64,000 bases of DNA from an uncultured Lachnospiraceae bacterium (GTDB lineage: Bacteria > Bacillota > Clostridia > Lachnospirales > Lachnospiraceae): contig CACWKX010000016.1 in assembly GCA_902761585.1 (NCBI GenBank), positions 1-64,000 on the forward strand, in the 5' to 3' direction. The position numbers and the translations under genes are program-made. Of this stretch, positions 16,169-24,431 are shown piece by piece. Every line of letters begins with the position of its first letter. Within the stretch, counting starts at the first letter, position 1. Below the pieces are notes generated by a model. It saw only the letters and a program-made list of their open reading frames with translations, ran no database searches and had not been told where the DNA came from.

Positions 16169-17176
16169 TCACGCCTGACTCATTTTCATGGAGCGCTTTG
16201 TCTGCCATGAAGTGATGATCGTGCCAAGAAGCAGCACGATGCCGACTACGAACCGCTGCCAGCTGGTCGGGATGCCCAGCATATTCAGGTTGTTCTGGAC
16301 CAGTGTGATCAGAATCACGCTCAGGACAACCCCGCCGACTCCGCCATGGCCGCCTGTGATGCGGACACCGCCGATGACGCAAGCCGCGATCGTGATCATC
16401 TCGTCGCCCATCAGCGCGGACGTCGTCGCCGAATGCATCAGGATGTTATAAATCATCGCTGCCACCCCGACGAACACGCCCGACCAGACATAGGCCGCGA
16501 ACTGAAGCTTTTTCACATTAAACCCGGCGACGCGGGCTGCTGTCTTGTTTCCGCCGATGACATAGAGTCCTCTCCCGAGCATCGTATACTTCAGCATCCA
16601 CGCGATCAGGAGACAGACGATGATCGGCACAAGGACCAGGACATTCAGCACATACTGGAAACCGGTCTTCGGCGAGGTGTAGGTGATCAGATTCGTGTTG
16701 TAGATCGCCTGGAGACTGGACGGAAGCACCGTGAACTCACGGGTTCCGAGGATCGTGACAACACCGCCCGACGCAATGGAGCTGGTCGCCAGCGTCGCGA
16801 TCAGCGGCGGAAGGTTCAGGATCGCGACCAGAAAGCCGTTCAGAAGACCGAACGCCAGACCGATCAGGACTGCCAGACCAAACGCAAACCACGCGTTGTC
16901 AATCGGTGCCACCCGGTTGATGATATACATCGGGACGTACATCGCAACACATCCGATTGCCGGAAATGAAACATCGATTCCTCCCGATATAATGACAATC
17001 ATTTCACAGAGCGCGAAGCACATCGTGAAGATGGCCGCCCTCATCGTATTGAGAACCGTTGCAAAGTCCCAGAACGCAGGCTGGCGGATCCCGACGATCA
17101 GGCTGAACACGGCAATGATATAAACCAGGATCATCTGGTTGCTGGTCAGCCAAGCATGTTTCTTTTTACTGTTCAT
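16169..17176 (-). CDS. Sugar ABC transporter permease, RbsC type (first)
   Basis: A 335-residue CUT2-family permease with about ten membrane helices. The GGIDVSFPAIG segment (near residue 65) and GGVRITGGHGGVGGVVL loop correspond to the motifs that contact the ATPase. AGGAGG lies 6 bases before the ATG. It follows the ATPase gene by 21 bases and precedes the second permease, giving the order binding protein, ATPase, permease, permease, kinase subunits. Confidence 0.9.
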   Translation of the reverse strand: MNSKKKHAWLTSNQMILVYIIAVFSLIVGIRQPAFWDFATVLNTMRAAIFTMCFALCEMIVIISGGIDVSFPAIGCVAMYVPMYIINRVAPIDNAWFAFGLAVLIGLAFGLLNGFLVAILNLPPLIATLATSSIASGGVVTILGTREFTVLPSSLQAIYNTNLITYTSPKTGFQYVLNVLVLVPIIVCLLIAWMLKYTMLGRGLYVIGGNKTAARVAGFNVKKLQFAAYVWSGVFVGVAAMIYNILMHSATTSALMGDEMITIAACVIGGVRITGGHGGVGGVVLSVILITLVQNNLNMLGIPTSWQRFVVGIVLLLGTIITSWQTKRSMKMSQA

Positions 17177-17197
17177 AATCTCCTCCTGACCGGCACT

Positions 17198-18670
17198 TTA
17201 AAGGCTGAGCTTGTCAATCTTATTGTCGGTGACAAGCCGTACCTTACCTTTGTTCATGATCACGATCTTGTTGCAGTTCTGGAGAAGCTCCGGAAGGTCA
17301 TCGGATATGATGATAATTCCGATGCCCTGCTTCGCAAGCCCTCTCAGAATGTCGTGGATCTCTGCCTTCGCGCCGACATCGACACCGACGGTCGGCCCGT
17401 TGAGGATGAACAGTTTCGGATGTGTATTCAGCCACTTGGCGATGACAACCTTCTGAGCATTTCCGCCGGAAAGCGTCCGGACCGGCGGATCGATCGAAGG
17501 TGCCGCGATGGAGAGATCCTTCAGCCATCTCTCGGAGGCTTCCCGCATCTCTTTCTCATTCAGACTCATGCCGTGGAAATAATCTCGTATAGAGCTGGCG
17601 ATCGTGTTGTCCTCGATCGAACGCTCCATGAAGAGCCCCTGCGTCAGTCTGTCTTCCGGGACATACCCGATCTTGTTCTTGATCGCATCCGCTACAGAGT
17701 GGATCTCAATCTTCTTTCCATTCAGGTAGATGTCGCCCGATTCCGGCGGTGTGATGCCGAACAGCGCTTCGCCGATCTCACCTCGGCCGGAGCCAAGCAG
17801 ACCGGTCAGCCCCAGGATATCGCCCTTGTTCATGCTGAAGCTGACGTCCTCAAAACGTCCCTTTAACGTCAGATGGTCGACACGGAAAACCTCCTCGTCG
17901 GACGGCGCCGGGTCATACTTGGTCTCGACCAGATCCCTGCCCGTCATATCCTTCATGAAACGAGCGTCATTATATTCGGATATTTTTCCGCTTGATATGT
18001 ACTTTCCGTTTCTCAGAATCGTAAGACTGTCCGCGATCTGGTAGATCTCATCCAGCTTATGGTTGACGATCATGATCGCGATGCCCTTCTTCTTCAGCCC
18101 TCTGAGGACCTCCCAGAGCTTTCCGACCTCTTTCTCAGTCAGCGCCGTCGTCGGCTCGTCCAGGATCAGCAGCTTTGCGTCGTTGACGATCGCCCTGCAG
18201 ATGGCAACCATCTGCTTGCCGGCGACAGGCAGCTGCTCCAGCGGCATATCCGGGTCCAGCTCCGCACCGACCTGTGCCATACCACGCTCTGCGATCTGGT
18301 GGATCTCCTTCCAGTTCACAAATTTCTTCCGGTTCTTGACTTCCCCGTTCAGCGCGATGTTCTCCGCGACTGTCAGGTTCGGGAATACCGCAAAATCCTG
18401 GTAAATGACCTGAATCCCGCGGTTGATGGCGTCGATGGGTTTCATGTGCTCCACCTTCTCGCCGTTGATCCAGATCTCGCCCTCGTCCGGCTCATGAACC
18501 CCCGAGATTGCCTTGATCAGCGTGGACTTCCCGCAGCCATTCTCACCGGCCAGGCAGTGGATCTCACCTTCCCGGATCTCCAGGTCAACGCCTCTGAGCG
18601 CATGGACACCGCCGAAAGACTTCTTGATCCCCTTAAGTTTCAGAAATACCTTGTTCTCTTCATTTCCCAT
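17198..18670 (-). CDS. Sugar ABC transporter ATP-binding protein, RbsA type
   Basis: A 490-residue protein with two fused ABC domains, as in RbsA/MglA. The first has Walker A GENGCGKST, signature and Walker B LLILDEPTTAL; the second keeps LSGGNAQKVV and a Walker-B-like LFILNGPTVGVD in which the usual Asp-Glu-Pro reads Asn-Gly-Pro, so the second site is probably inactive, as is common in CUT2 ATPases. I start at 18670; a start at 18748 with AGGAG 10 bases before it would add 26 residues encoded by a hairpin, which is unlikely to be native protein. It energises import through the two downstream permeases. Confidence 0.9.
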   Translation of the reverse strand: MGNEENKVFLKLKGIKKSFGGVHALRGVDLEIREGEIHCLAGENGCGKSTLIKAISGVHEPDEGEIWINGEKVEHMKPIDAINRGIQVIYQDFAVFPNLTVAENIALNGEVKNRKKFVNWKEIHQIAERGMAQVGAELDPDMPLEQLPVAGKQMVAICRAIVNDAKLLILDEPTTALTEKEVGKLWEVLRGLKKKGIAIMIVNHKLDEIYQIADSLTILRNGKYISSGKISEYNDARFMKDMTGRDLVETKYDPAPSDEEVFRVDHLTLKGRFEDVSFSMNKGDILGLTGLLGSGRGEIGEALFGITPPESGDIYLNGKKIEIHSVADAIKNKIGYVPEDRLTQGLFMERSIEDNTIASSIRDYFHGMSLNEKEMREASERWLKDLSIAAPSIDPPVRTLSGGNAQKVVIAKWLNTHPKLFILNGPTVGVDVGAKAEIHDILRGLAKQGIGIIIISDDLPELLQNCNKIVIMNKGKVRLVTDNKIDKLSL

Positions 18671-18700
18671 ATTCTGACCAGGTCTTTCCTTTTTACTGAA

Positions 18701-18736
18701 GAAACCCCATACGGTTTCTGAACCGTATGGGGTTTC
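18701..18736 (-). terminator. Hairpin between binding protein and ATPase genes
   Basis: GAAACCCCATACGGTT and its complement form a perfect 16-bp stem around 4 bases, 46 bases after the binding-protein stop. No T-run follows on the minus strand. Such hairpins usually protect the binding-protein mRNA or cause partial termination so that binding protein exceeds ATPase. Confidence 0.75.
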
Positions 18737-18781
18737 AGACTCATTCATGCATTCGTGACTCCTGAAACCGCCTGCGGCTGA

Positions 18782-19837
18782 TCAGAAGTTATAGTCATTC
18801 ATGTTGTCCTTCGTGACGTCGACACGAGCGTTTCCATAGTAGACACCGTCTTTGTTGACGTTCTCGACGGTCTCATAACCCTTTGCTGCGAGATGCATCG
18901 TGCTGTCGTCAACCGTTCCGTCAAGTTCTGCGATAGCCATGCAGATCATCGCCTTGCCGGCCTCTGCCGGATCCCATACGGAGAAGGAAGCGATTGTTCC
19001 ATCTTCTACATACTGCTGAGCGATCGATGTCATGGACGTTCCGACAATTGCAACCTTTCCAGCCAGTCCGAGTTCCTCAACTGCCTGTGCTGCGCCGACA
19101 ACGTCGGTGGAAGCAGAACCCTCGATCGCGGTGATGTCCGGATTCGCAGTCAGAAGCTCTTTGGTCTGGTTGTAGGAGGAAGTCGTATCATCGCCTGTCT
19201 CATACCGGCCGAGGCACTCCATATCCGGATATTCCTTCTCCTGAAGAGCCTTGGCTGCGTCACACCACTCATTGTGGGATACAGAGGTGAGCGCACCGAC
19301 AAACTGGATGTACTTTCCCTTGCCGCCTGTCAGCTCTCCGAGCTCCTTCATGAAATTCTCGCCGTAGTCCGCGTTCTGGAAAGCCTCGACATCGACATCA
19401 CGGACGCTTGCGTCCATGGAAGCCGCCTCGTGTGTGATAACCTTGATGCCCTGATCCTTTGCCTTCTGAAGGACAGGAGCCAGCGCTTCTGAATCAAACG
19501 GAACAACACAGATTGCATCCCAGTCCTCTGCGAGAAGTCCCTCGACATAGGAAGCCTGATCCGCGCCTTCTGCAGATCCGCCGTATACAACATTGCTTCC
19601 GGTTTCCTTATTGTATTCGTCGACGCCATCCTGCATTCTCTGGAACCACGCGATGTTGGTCATCTTCGGGACGACCGCGATCTTGTACTCTGTTCCCTTC
19701 GCTCCGATCAGATCCCCCTCAGCCTCTGTCCCGGCTTCCGTGGAAGCTTCCGTCTCTCCCGCGATTGCCGGCACCGCAAGCAGCGATGCTGCCATGGCAG
19801 CTGATGCCAGAACACTGACGACCTTATTGAACTTCAT
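18782..19837 (-). CDS. Sugar ABC transporter substrate-binding protein (periplasmic-binding family 1/4 type)
   Basis: A 351-residue exported binding protein of the RbsB/LuxP type. The start at 19837 follows AGGAGG and gives a signal peptide (MKFNKVVSVLASAAMAAS, then AVPAIAGETE) with an Ala-x-Ala-Gly cleavage site. There is no lipobox cysteine, unusual for a Gram-positive importer. Mature motifs YKIAVVPKMTNIAWFQRM and the paired lobes fit CUT2 proteins. First gene of the operon behind a strong promoter and operator. The ligand cannot be read from sequence; pentose, tetrose or autoinducer-like sugars are possible. Confidence 0.9.
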   Translation of the reverse strand: MKFNKVVSVLASAAMAASLLAVPAIAGETEASTEAGTEAEGDLIGAKGTEYKIAVVPKMTNIAWFQRMQDGVDEYNKETGSNVVYGGSAEGADQASYVEGLLAEDWDAICVVPFDSEALAPVLQKAKDQGIKVITHEAASMDASVRDVDVEAFQNADYGENFMKELGELTGGKGKYIQFVGALTSVSHNEWCDAAKALQEKEYPDMECLGRYETGDDTTSSYNQTKELLTANPDITAIEGSASTDVVGAAQAVEELGLAGKVAIVGTSMTSIAQQYVEDGTIASFSVWDPAEAGKAMICMAIAELDGTVDDSTMHLAAKGYETVENVNKDGVYYGNARVDVTKDNMNDYNF

Positions 19838-19857
19838 CTTCAAATCCTCCTTTGTTT

Positions 19858-19868
19858 GTTTAGTAAAC
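19858..19868. promoter_or_regulatory. Operator palindrome O1 (GTTTAGTAAAC)
   Basis: An 11-bp palindrome just after the predicted transcription start and about 20 bases before the binding-protein start. Its inverse recurs at 20074-20084. A LacI-family gene adjoins, so it is the likely repressor site. Confidence 0.75.
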
Positions 19869-19895
19869 GTACTCAACGTTTCGTTTGTTGTTCAT

Positions 19896-19924
19896 ACAAT
19901 ACATCTGCTCAAATAAAATGTCAA
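19896..19924 (-). promoter_or_regulatory. Promoter of the sugar ABC/dhaKL operon
   Basis: Minus strand TTGACA (19919-19924), 17 bases, TATTGT (19896-19901). The transcript start near 19889 leaves O1 in the first 35 bases of the leader. Confidence 0.85.
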
Positions 19925-20045
19925 TATGTTCAGACATGATTTTTTTGTTTATATTTGTTTAGGATTCTCGCTTATCTCCTCAATTATTCGTGAATATCAC
20001 AGTCGTATTTTGAATACGCATTAAGATATGCTTCATTTCTGGCAT

Positions 20046-20071
20046 AAAAAAACCGGAACAGTGTTCCGGTT
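20046..20071 (-). terminator. Terminator of the LacI-family gene
   Basis: AACCGGAACA pairs with TGTTCCGGTT with almost no loop beyond one base, followed on the minus strand by TTTTTT. It separates the regulator from the transporter operon it precedes. Confidence 0.8.
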
Positions 20072-20073
20072 AA

Positions 20074-20084
20074 GTTTACTAAAC
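20074..20084. promoter_or_regulatory. Operator palindrome O2 (GTTTACTAAAC)
   Basis: Reverse complement of O1, placed between the lacI-type stop codon and its terminator, 216 bases from O1 centre to centre. The pair flanks the operon promoter and could support repression by DNA looping. Confidence 0.7.
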
Positions 20085-20095
20085 ATCATGTTATC

Positions 20096-21094
20096 TTAAC
20101 TCCGCACACTCCTGCGCTCGACCAGTTTTCCGGTCACCAGCGTTTTCACCGGATCGAGCTGCGGATTCTCAATCCGGTTCAGAATCCCTCTGACCGCCTC
20201 ATATCCGATAAACCGCCGCTGGACATGGATCGTCGTGAGCGTCGGAGAGCTCACCGCCGCATACGGGATATCATCAAATCCGATGACAGATACCTCCTCG
20301 GGTACACGGATCCCTCTCTCCCGAAGCGCTGTTATGGCTCCAAGCGCGATGATGTCATTCACCGCAAAGAAACACTCCGGAAGCTCTTTTGTCCCGCTGG
20401 CATCCAGATCTCGAAGCATGTCTGCCCGTGCCCCCTTCATGTCCGGGCGCAGCCGGTGCTCCGGTCCCCAGAAGGAAAAGCCGAGTGATTCCAGACTCCT
20501 GAAAAAAAACCTGTTCCGGATCTCAAAGTTTTCGAAGGGAATGCTGCTGGTCAGCAGGCCGATCTTCGAAAACCCCCGCTGTTTCAGAAAGTTCAACGCA
20601 ATCCATACATTCTCCTCGTTGTTCATACAGAGGCAGGGGTAGTTATAATTCGGAACCGGATTGTCGATCACAAGAAATGGAATCCGGATTGAAGCGATGT
20701 CTCCGTACATCGACGGCGAGATTTCCGAGGCAATCAAAATCGCGCCGGAATAACTGTCATAGCTCATTGCCTCCAGCTCTTCCCTCAGATCGCCTGATAT
20801 GTTGACAATGGACAGGCCATAGCCCTCATTCTTCAGATTTTTCTCTATTGCATCGATAATTGCCGATATAAATCCCTGGTTTTCCTCAACCAGATAACCG
20901 CTGCCCCGATACTGAATGAGCAAAATACGATTACGCAGAACGACTTTTCTGCGCTTCGGCGAATACCCATACCGCTCAACCGCCTCCAGCACCTTCGCTC
21001 TGGTCTGCTCGCTGATATCGCCCTTATCGTTCAACACCATCGATATGGTTGCAGGGGAGACCCCGATCTCCCCTGCCAGCTCTCTGATTGTCAT
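20096..21094 (-). CDS. LacI-family repressor of the ABC/dhaKL operon
   Basis: A 332-residue regulator with N-terminal helix-turn-helix MTIRELAGEIGVSPATISMV and C-terminal sugar-sensing domain; SVIGFDDIPYAAVSSP near residue 270 is typical of the family. It lies immediately upstream of the transporter operon in the same direction, ends at its own terminator and overlaps no other gene. The twin palindromes at 19858 and 20074 are its probable targets. The start has only a weak ribosome site (AGGCGG, 10 bases before ATG). Confidence 0.9.
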   Translation of the reverse strand: MTIRELAGEIGVSPATISMVLNDKGDISEQTRAKVLEAVERYGYSPKRRKVVLRNRILLIQYRGSGYLVEENQGFISAIIDAIEKNLKNEGYGLSIVNISGDLREELEAMSYDSYSGAILIASEISPSMYGDIASIRIPFLVIDNPVPNYNYPCLCMNNEENVWIALNFLKQRGFSKIGLLTSSIPFENFEIRNRFFFRSLESLGFSFWGPEHRLRPDMKGARADMLRDLDASGTKELPECFFAVNDIIALGAITALRERGIRVPEEVSVIGFDDIPYAAVSSPTLTTIHVQRRFIGYEAVRGILNRIENPQLDPVKTLVTGKLVERRSVRS

Positions 21095-21343
21095 CGCTGT
21101 GCACCGCCTGTCTCTGCTGCGTCATTCGCTCCGGGCGCTCCCGGCATGTTTCCGGCCTTTCAGCATTCCGGCCCCGGCGCCCTTTCGGAAAGCTTTCACG
21201 GCCAGCCGCCTTTCCGCGTTTTCCGCTTCCGTTCCCGTCCTGTCTTTCCACCCAGTAAGCTAACTCGAATTCAGACAGCGGTCAACCATCAGTTTATTCA
21301 CCCTTCATACCGGCGGACCTTTCAGCCACCGGGATGCCGGTTT

Positions 21344-22543
21344 TCAGCTTTCCGACGAGACAGCTTCTCTGCCGTCAATCCAGACCTTCCGCACCTTCAG
21401 AGATTTGTCAAGTGCTACCATATCTGCGCGCTTTCCGGCCCGGATCGAGCCGATCTCATGATCCATCCGGATCGCCCGCGCAGGCGTACTGCTGGCTGCA
21501 AGAACCGCTTCCTCCAGCGGCATGCCAAAGTCCACGACACGGCGGACGCCCTCCATCAGGGATATGACAGACCCGGCGATGGTGTTCGTCCCCTTCAGCA
21601 TTGCTCTTCCGTTCCGAAGCGTGATCATCTGGCCGCCGAACGGATAATCTCCCTCCGGCATTCCGGTGCACCGGAGCGAATCGGACACCAGAACCAGATT
21701 CCTTCCGAACAGCTTCTCGGCCATTCTCATGACAGAGGGCTCTACATGCATGCCGTCACAGATCAGCTCTGCCGTCGCCCCGGCATCGTACGCTGCCGCA
21801 ATCAGCCCCGGCTTTCTGTGGTGGATCGGCTGCATCGCATTGAACAGGTGCGTGACATGGCTGGCTCCGGCAAAAAAGGCCCGCATCGCTGTATCGTAAT
21901 CGGCCATTGTATGTCCAAGCGAGACCGCGCAGAGCCTCGACGCTTCCCGCACAAATGCAATTCCGCCCTCGGTCTCCGGCGCCATGGTTACCAGGCGGAC
22001 TGTCCCGCCCGCTGCCTCGTTGAGCCGTTTGAGCATCTCCACATCCGGAACATGGATGTTCTCCGGATTCTGCGCGCCGCGCTTCTCCATGCAGACAAAC
22101 GGTCCCTCCAGATGAACGCCGACGGAGCGTGCGCCATCCTCCGGTCTTCTGAAATGACTGATCGTCCGGCACGCCTCTTTCAGCTCCGGTTCCTTGAGCG
22201 TCATTGTTGTCGGGCACCAGCTCGTCACGCCATTCTGCGCGTAGAAGCGGCTCATTGTCTGCATTTCCGCGTCGTCTCCGTCACTGGCATCTGCGCCCAT
22301 CGCCGCGTGGGTGTGGATGTCCACCAGTCCGGGGATGATATAAAAACCGCTGTAGTCCAGAACATCCTCTGCCCCCTTGCCCCGCGCTCCGGGCCGTCCG
22401 TTCTCCTCCGTGCAGCCGGAGCCCGTATTCTGCATGGATGACGGCTTCATCCCCGGGGTGAAGATGCTGAACCGCTCATCAAACTCCAGCGTCCCACTCT
22501 GGAACGCCGACCCGATCAGGATATGATCACTGTATAATTTCAT
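21344..22543 (-). CDS. nagA: N-acetylglucosamine-6-phosphate deacetylase
   Basis: A 399-residue amidohydrolase that removes acetate from GlcNAc-6-phosphate, the step after NanE in sialate breakdown. The metal-binding HTH in VDIHTHAAMGAD, HLEGPF, SLGHTMADYD, THLFNAM and CDGMHVEP motifs are all present. An extra loop of about 30 polar residues (near 32-62) is inserted before the first metal motif. The ATG overlaps the nagB stop by four bases (ATGA), so the two are translationally coupled. Last gene of the sialic acid operon. Confidence 0.94.
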   Translation of the reverse strand: MKLYSDHILIGSAFQSGTLEFDERFSIFTPGMKPSSMQNTGSGCTEENGRPGARGKGAEDVLDYSGFYIIPGLVDIHTHAAMGADASDGDDAEMQTMSRFYAQNGVTSWCPTTMTLKEPELKEACRTISHFRRPEDGARSVGVHLEGPFVCMEKRGAQNPENIHVPDVEMLKRLNEAAGGTVRLVTMAPETEGGIAFVREASRLCAVSLGHTMADYDTAMRAFFAGASHVTHLFNAMQPIHHRKPGLIAAAYDAGATAELICDGMHVEPSVMRMAEKLFGRNLVLVSDSLRCTGMPEGDYPFGGQMITLRNGRAMLKGTNTIAGSVISLMEGVRRVVDFGMPLEEAVLAASSTPARAIRMDHEIGSIRAGKRADMVALDKSLKVRKVWIDGREAVSSES

Positions 22544-23277
22544 TGCGCGCCCTCCATTTCCGAAAGCGCCTCCTCATCCGCCACCAGGACAAAATCAGGA
22601 TGGAGCTGCAGCACCGACGCCGGAACCTGCGGTACAACCGGTCCGCAGAGGGCTTCCTTCAGGATGCCTGCCTTGCTCTTTCCGCTGACAACCATCAGCA
22701 CGCGGCGCGCCTTCATGATGCCCGCAACGCCCATGGTGTATGCAAAGCGCGGCACTTCCTCCTCCGAGGAGAAGAACCGCTTGTTGGCCTGGATGGTGGA
22801 GTCGGTCAGCGCAACCTTGTGTGTGCCGGCCGGAAAGAAGTCCTCCGGCTCGTTGAACCCGATATGTCCGTCCGGTCCCAGCCCGAGCAGCTGCAGATCC
22901 GTCCGCCCGGTCTTTTCCATCACTGCGTCGTATTCCGCGCAGGCCTTCTGCGCATCCGCCTGCTTTCCATCCGGGAAATGCGTATTCTCCGGCCTGATGT
23001 TAACCCGGTCAAACAGGTGATGGTGCATGAACCATACGTAGCTCTGATCGCTCGTGATGTCCAGTCCGCAATACTCATCCAGGTTGACCGTCCGGACCCC
23101 GGAGAAATCCAGCGCTCCGTCCTTATACATCTTCACCAGCTCGTCATAGGTACCGACCGGACTCGAACCCGTTGCCAGGCCGAGGACACAGTCCGGCTTC
23201 AGAATCACCTCCGAAGCGATAATCTCAGCCGCCCGGCGGCTCATTTCACAATAGTCTTTTGCACGAATGATTCTCAT
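22540..23277 (-). CDS. nagB: Glucosamine-6-phosphate deaminase
   Basis: A 245-residue isomerase/deaminase converting glucosamine-6-phosphate to fructose-6-phosphate and ammonia. Catalytic motifs NLDEYCGL and GLGPDGHIGFNEP and the phosphate loop GLATGSSPVGTY are present. Length fits the Firmicute form without the allosteric C-terminal extension. GGAGAG precedes the ATG; nagA overlaps its stop. It connects the sialate pathway to glycolysis. Confidence 0.95.
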   Translation of the reverse strand: MRIIRAKDYCEMSRRAAEIIASEVILKPDCVLGLATGSSPVGTYDELVKMYKDGALDFSGVRTVNLDEYCGLDITSDQSYVWFMHHHLFDRVNIRPENTHFPDGKQADAQKACAEYDAVMEKTGRTDLQLLGLGPDGHIGFNEPEDFFPAGTHKVALTDSTIQANKRFFSSEEEVPRFAYTMGVAGIMKARRVLMVVSGKSKAGILKEALCGPVVPQVPASVLQLHPDFVLVADEEALSEMEGAQ

Positions 23278-23399
23278 ATCTTCTCTCCTGTCTCCTTGCC
23301 GTCTTCTGACACTGGTGTCATCCGGCGCATCTGTGTCTGCGTCCTTCTCAGTACCCGGATCTTCTCTGCGCAGGCTTCCGGCGTACTGTCCTCCGCCGC

Positions 23400-24401
23400 T
23401 CAGCGTCCCTGCCGTTTTCTCTGCATCTTCTGAAAATGCAGATACGCCCCGATCATGCCTGCATCATTGCCCTGCCGCGCCATCGTCAGCTCTGTTTCCT
23501 GTGCAATGGAAGGGATCAGATACCTGTCCAGTGCGCTCCGGATCCTCGGGTACAGGTATTCCTTCTGCGCCATCACGCCCCCTCCAAGCACGACAACCTC
23601 CGGGTTGAGAACATAGCATATATTCGCGATGCCTTTTCCAAGGATATCACACATGCGGTCAATCTCGCTGACACAAATCGGATCTCCTTCCCTGGCCGCC
23701 TCGAAAATATGCTGCCCTGTCCAGATCCTGCTCACATCATCCGGCGCGGTTGTATCCCCACCTGCTGCATGCCCGTCGGCTTTATCCCCACCGGCTGTAT
23801 CCTCATTAGCTGTATCCCTGTCCGTTTTCTCCTGAAGCTTCTGCTCCGCAATCCGTCTCAAAAGAACGCTCATGGCACCGAGGCGCTCAAACTGTCCGCC
23901 TTCCAGATTCATGTAGCCGATCTCACAGCCGCTGCCGGAATGTCCATGGTAAACATCGCCCTTCCATACAAAGCAGCCTCCGATTCCGGTTCCGACTGTC
24001 AGACAGAGCACGCTGTCTCTGCCCCTCGCGGCCCCAAGGACAGCCTCCGACAGACCGGCGCAGTTGACATCATTCTCGATCTCACAGGGCAGGCCTGTCT
24101 TCTCCTCAATGATGGTCTTGAACTCCGTTCCGGCATAGTCCGGAATGTTGGGGCCAGAGTAGAAAATCCGCCCCCTCCCGGTGTCCACCATCCCTGCGGA
24201 GGAAATGCAGACCCCGTCTGCCTTTTCTCCGCCCGATGTGAAGGATGAGATAATCTCCAGGACCTTTTCCACGATCCCCGTTCCGCCAAGCCAGGCTTCA
24301 GTCGGCCGCTTTCCTTTCTCCAGAAAGCGAGCGGTCTTTCCTTCCATCAGGCCGTACTTGATGTCCGTCCCTCCAATATCGATGGTAATGAATCTGTCCA
24401 T
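23400..24401 (-). CDS. nanK: ROK-family kinase, probable N-acetylmannosamine kinase
   Basis: A 333-residue sugar kinase. The N-terminal phosphate motif TIDIGGTDIKYG, the acceptor ENDVNCAGL and TVGTGIGG motifs are those of ROK kinases, but the zinc-binding CxCGxxGC motif found in glucokinases is absent. Sitting between nanA and nagB it most likely phosphorylates N-acetylmannosamine. Residues about 191-222 are five in-frame copies of a 15-bp tandem repeat encoding DTANE/DTAGG/DKADG-like pentapeptides, an acidic loop not seen in the family. Start at 24401 chosen for its GAGG spacing. Confidence 0.88.
   Translation of the reverse strand: MDRFITIDIGGTDIKYGLMEGKTARFLEKGKRPTEAWLGGTGIVEKVLEIISSFTSGGEKADGVCISSAGMVDTGRGRIFYSGPNIPDYAGTEFKTIIEEKTGLPCEIENDVNCAGLSEAVLGAARGRDSVLCLTVGTGIGGCFVWKGDVYHGHSGSGCEIGYMNLEGGQFERLGAMSVLLRRIAEQKLQEKTDRDTANEDTAGGDKADGHAAGGDTTAPDDVSRIWTGQHIFEAAREGDPICVSEIDRMCDILGKGIANICYVLNPEVVVLGGGVMAQKEYLYPRIRSALDRYLIPSIAQETELTMARQGNDAGMIGAYLHFQKMQRKRQGR
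23749..23823. repeat. In-frame 15-bp minisatellite in nanK
   Basis: Five consecutive 15-bp units (for example GCTTTATCCCCACCG, GCTGTATCCTCATTA, GCTGTATCCCTGTCC on the plus strand). Units differ by point changes but keep length, so copy-number change would not shift the frame. Confidence 0.85.
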
Positions 24402-24431
24402 AGTCATCCTCACACTGCGCGCTGCTGCCGC

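Noticed and set aside
21146-22441. A 431-codon plus-strand frame opposite nagA
   Set aside because: Antisense shadow of nagA; Arg/His/Cys-rich and motif-free.
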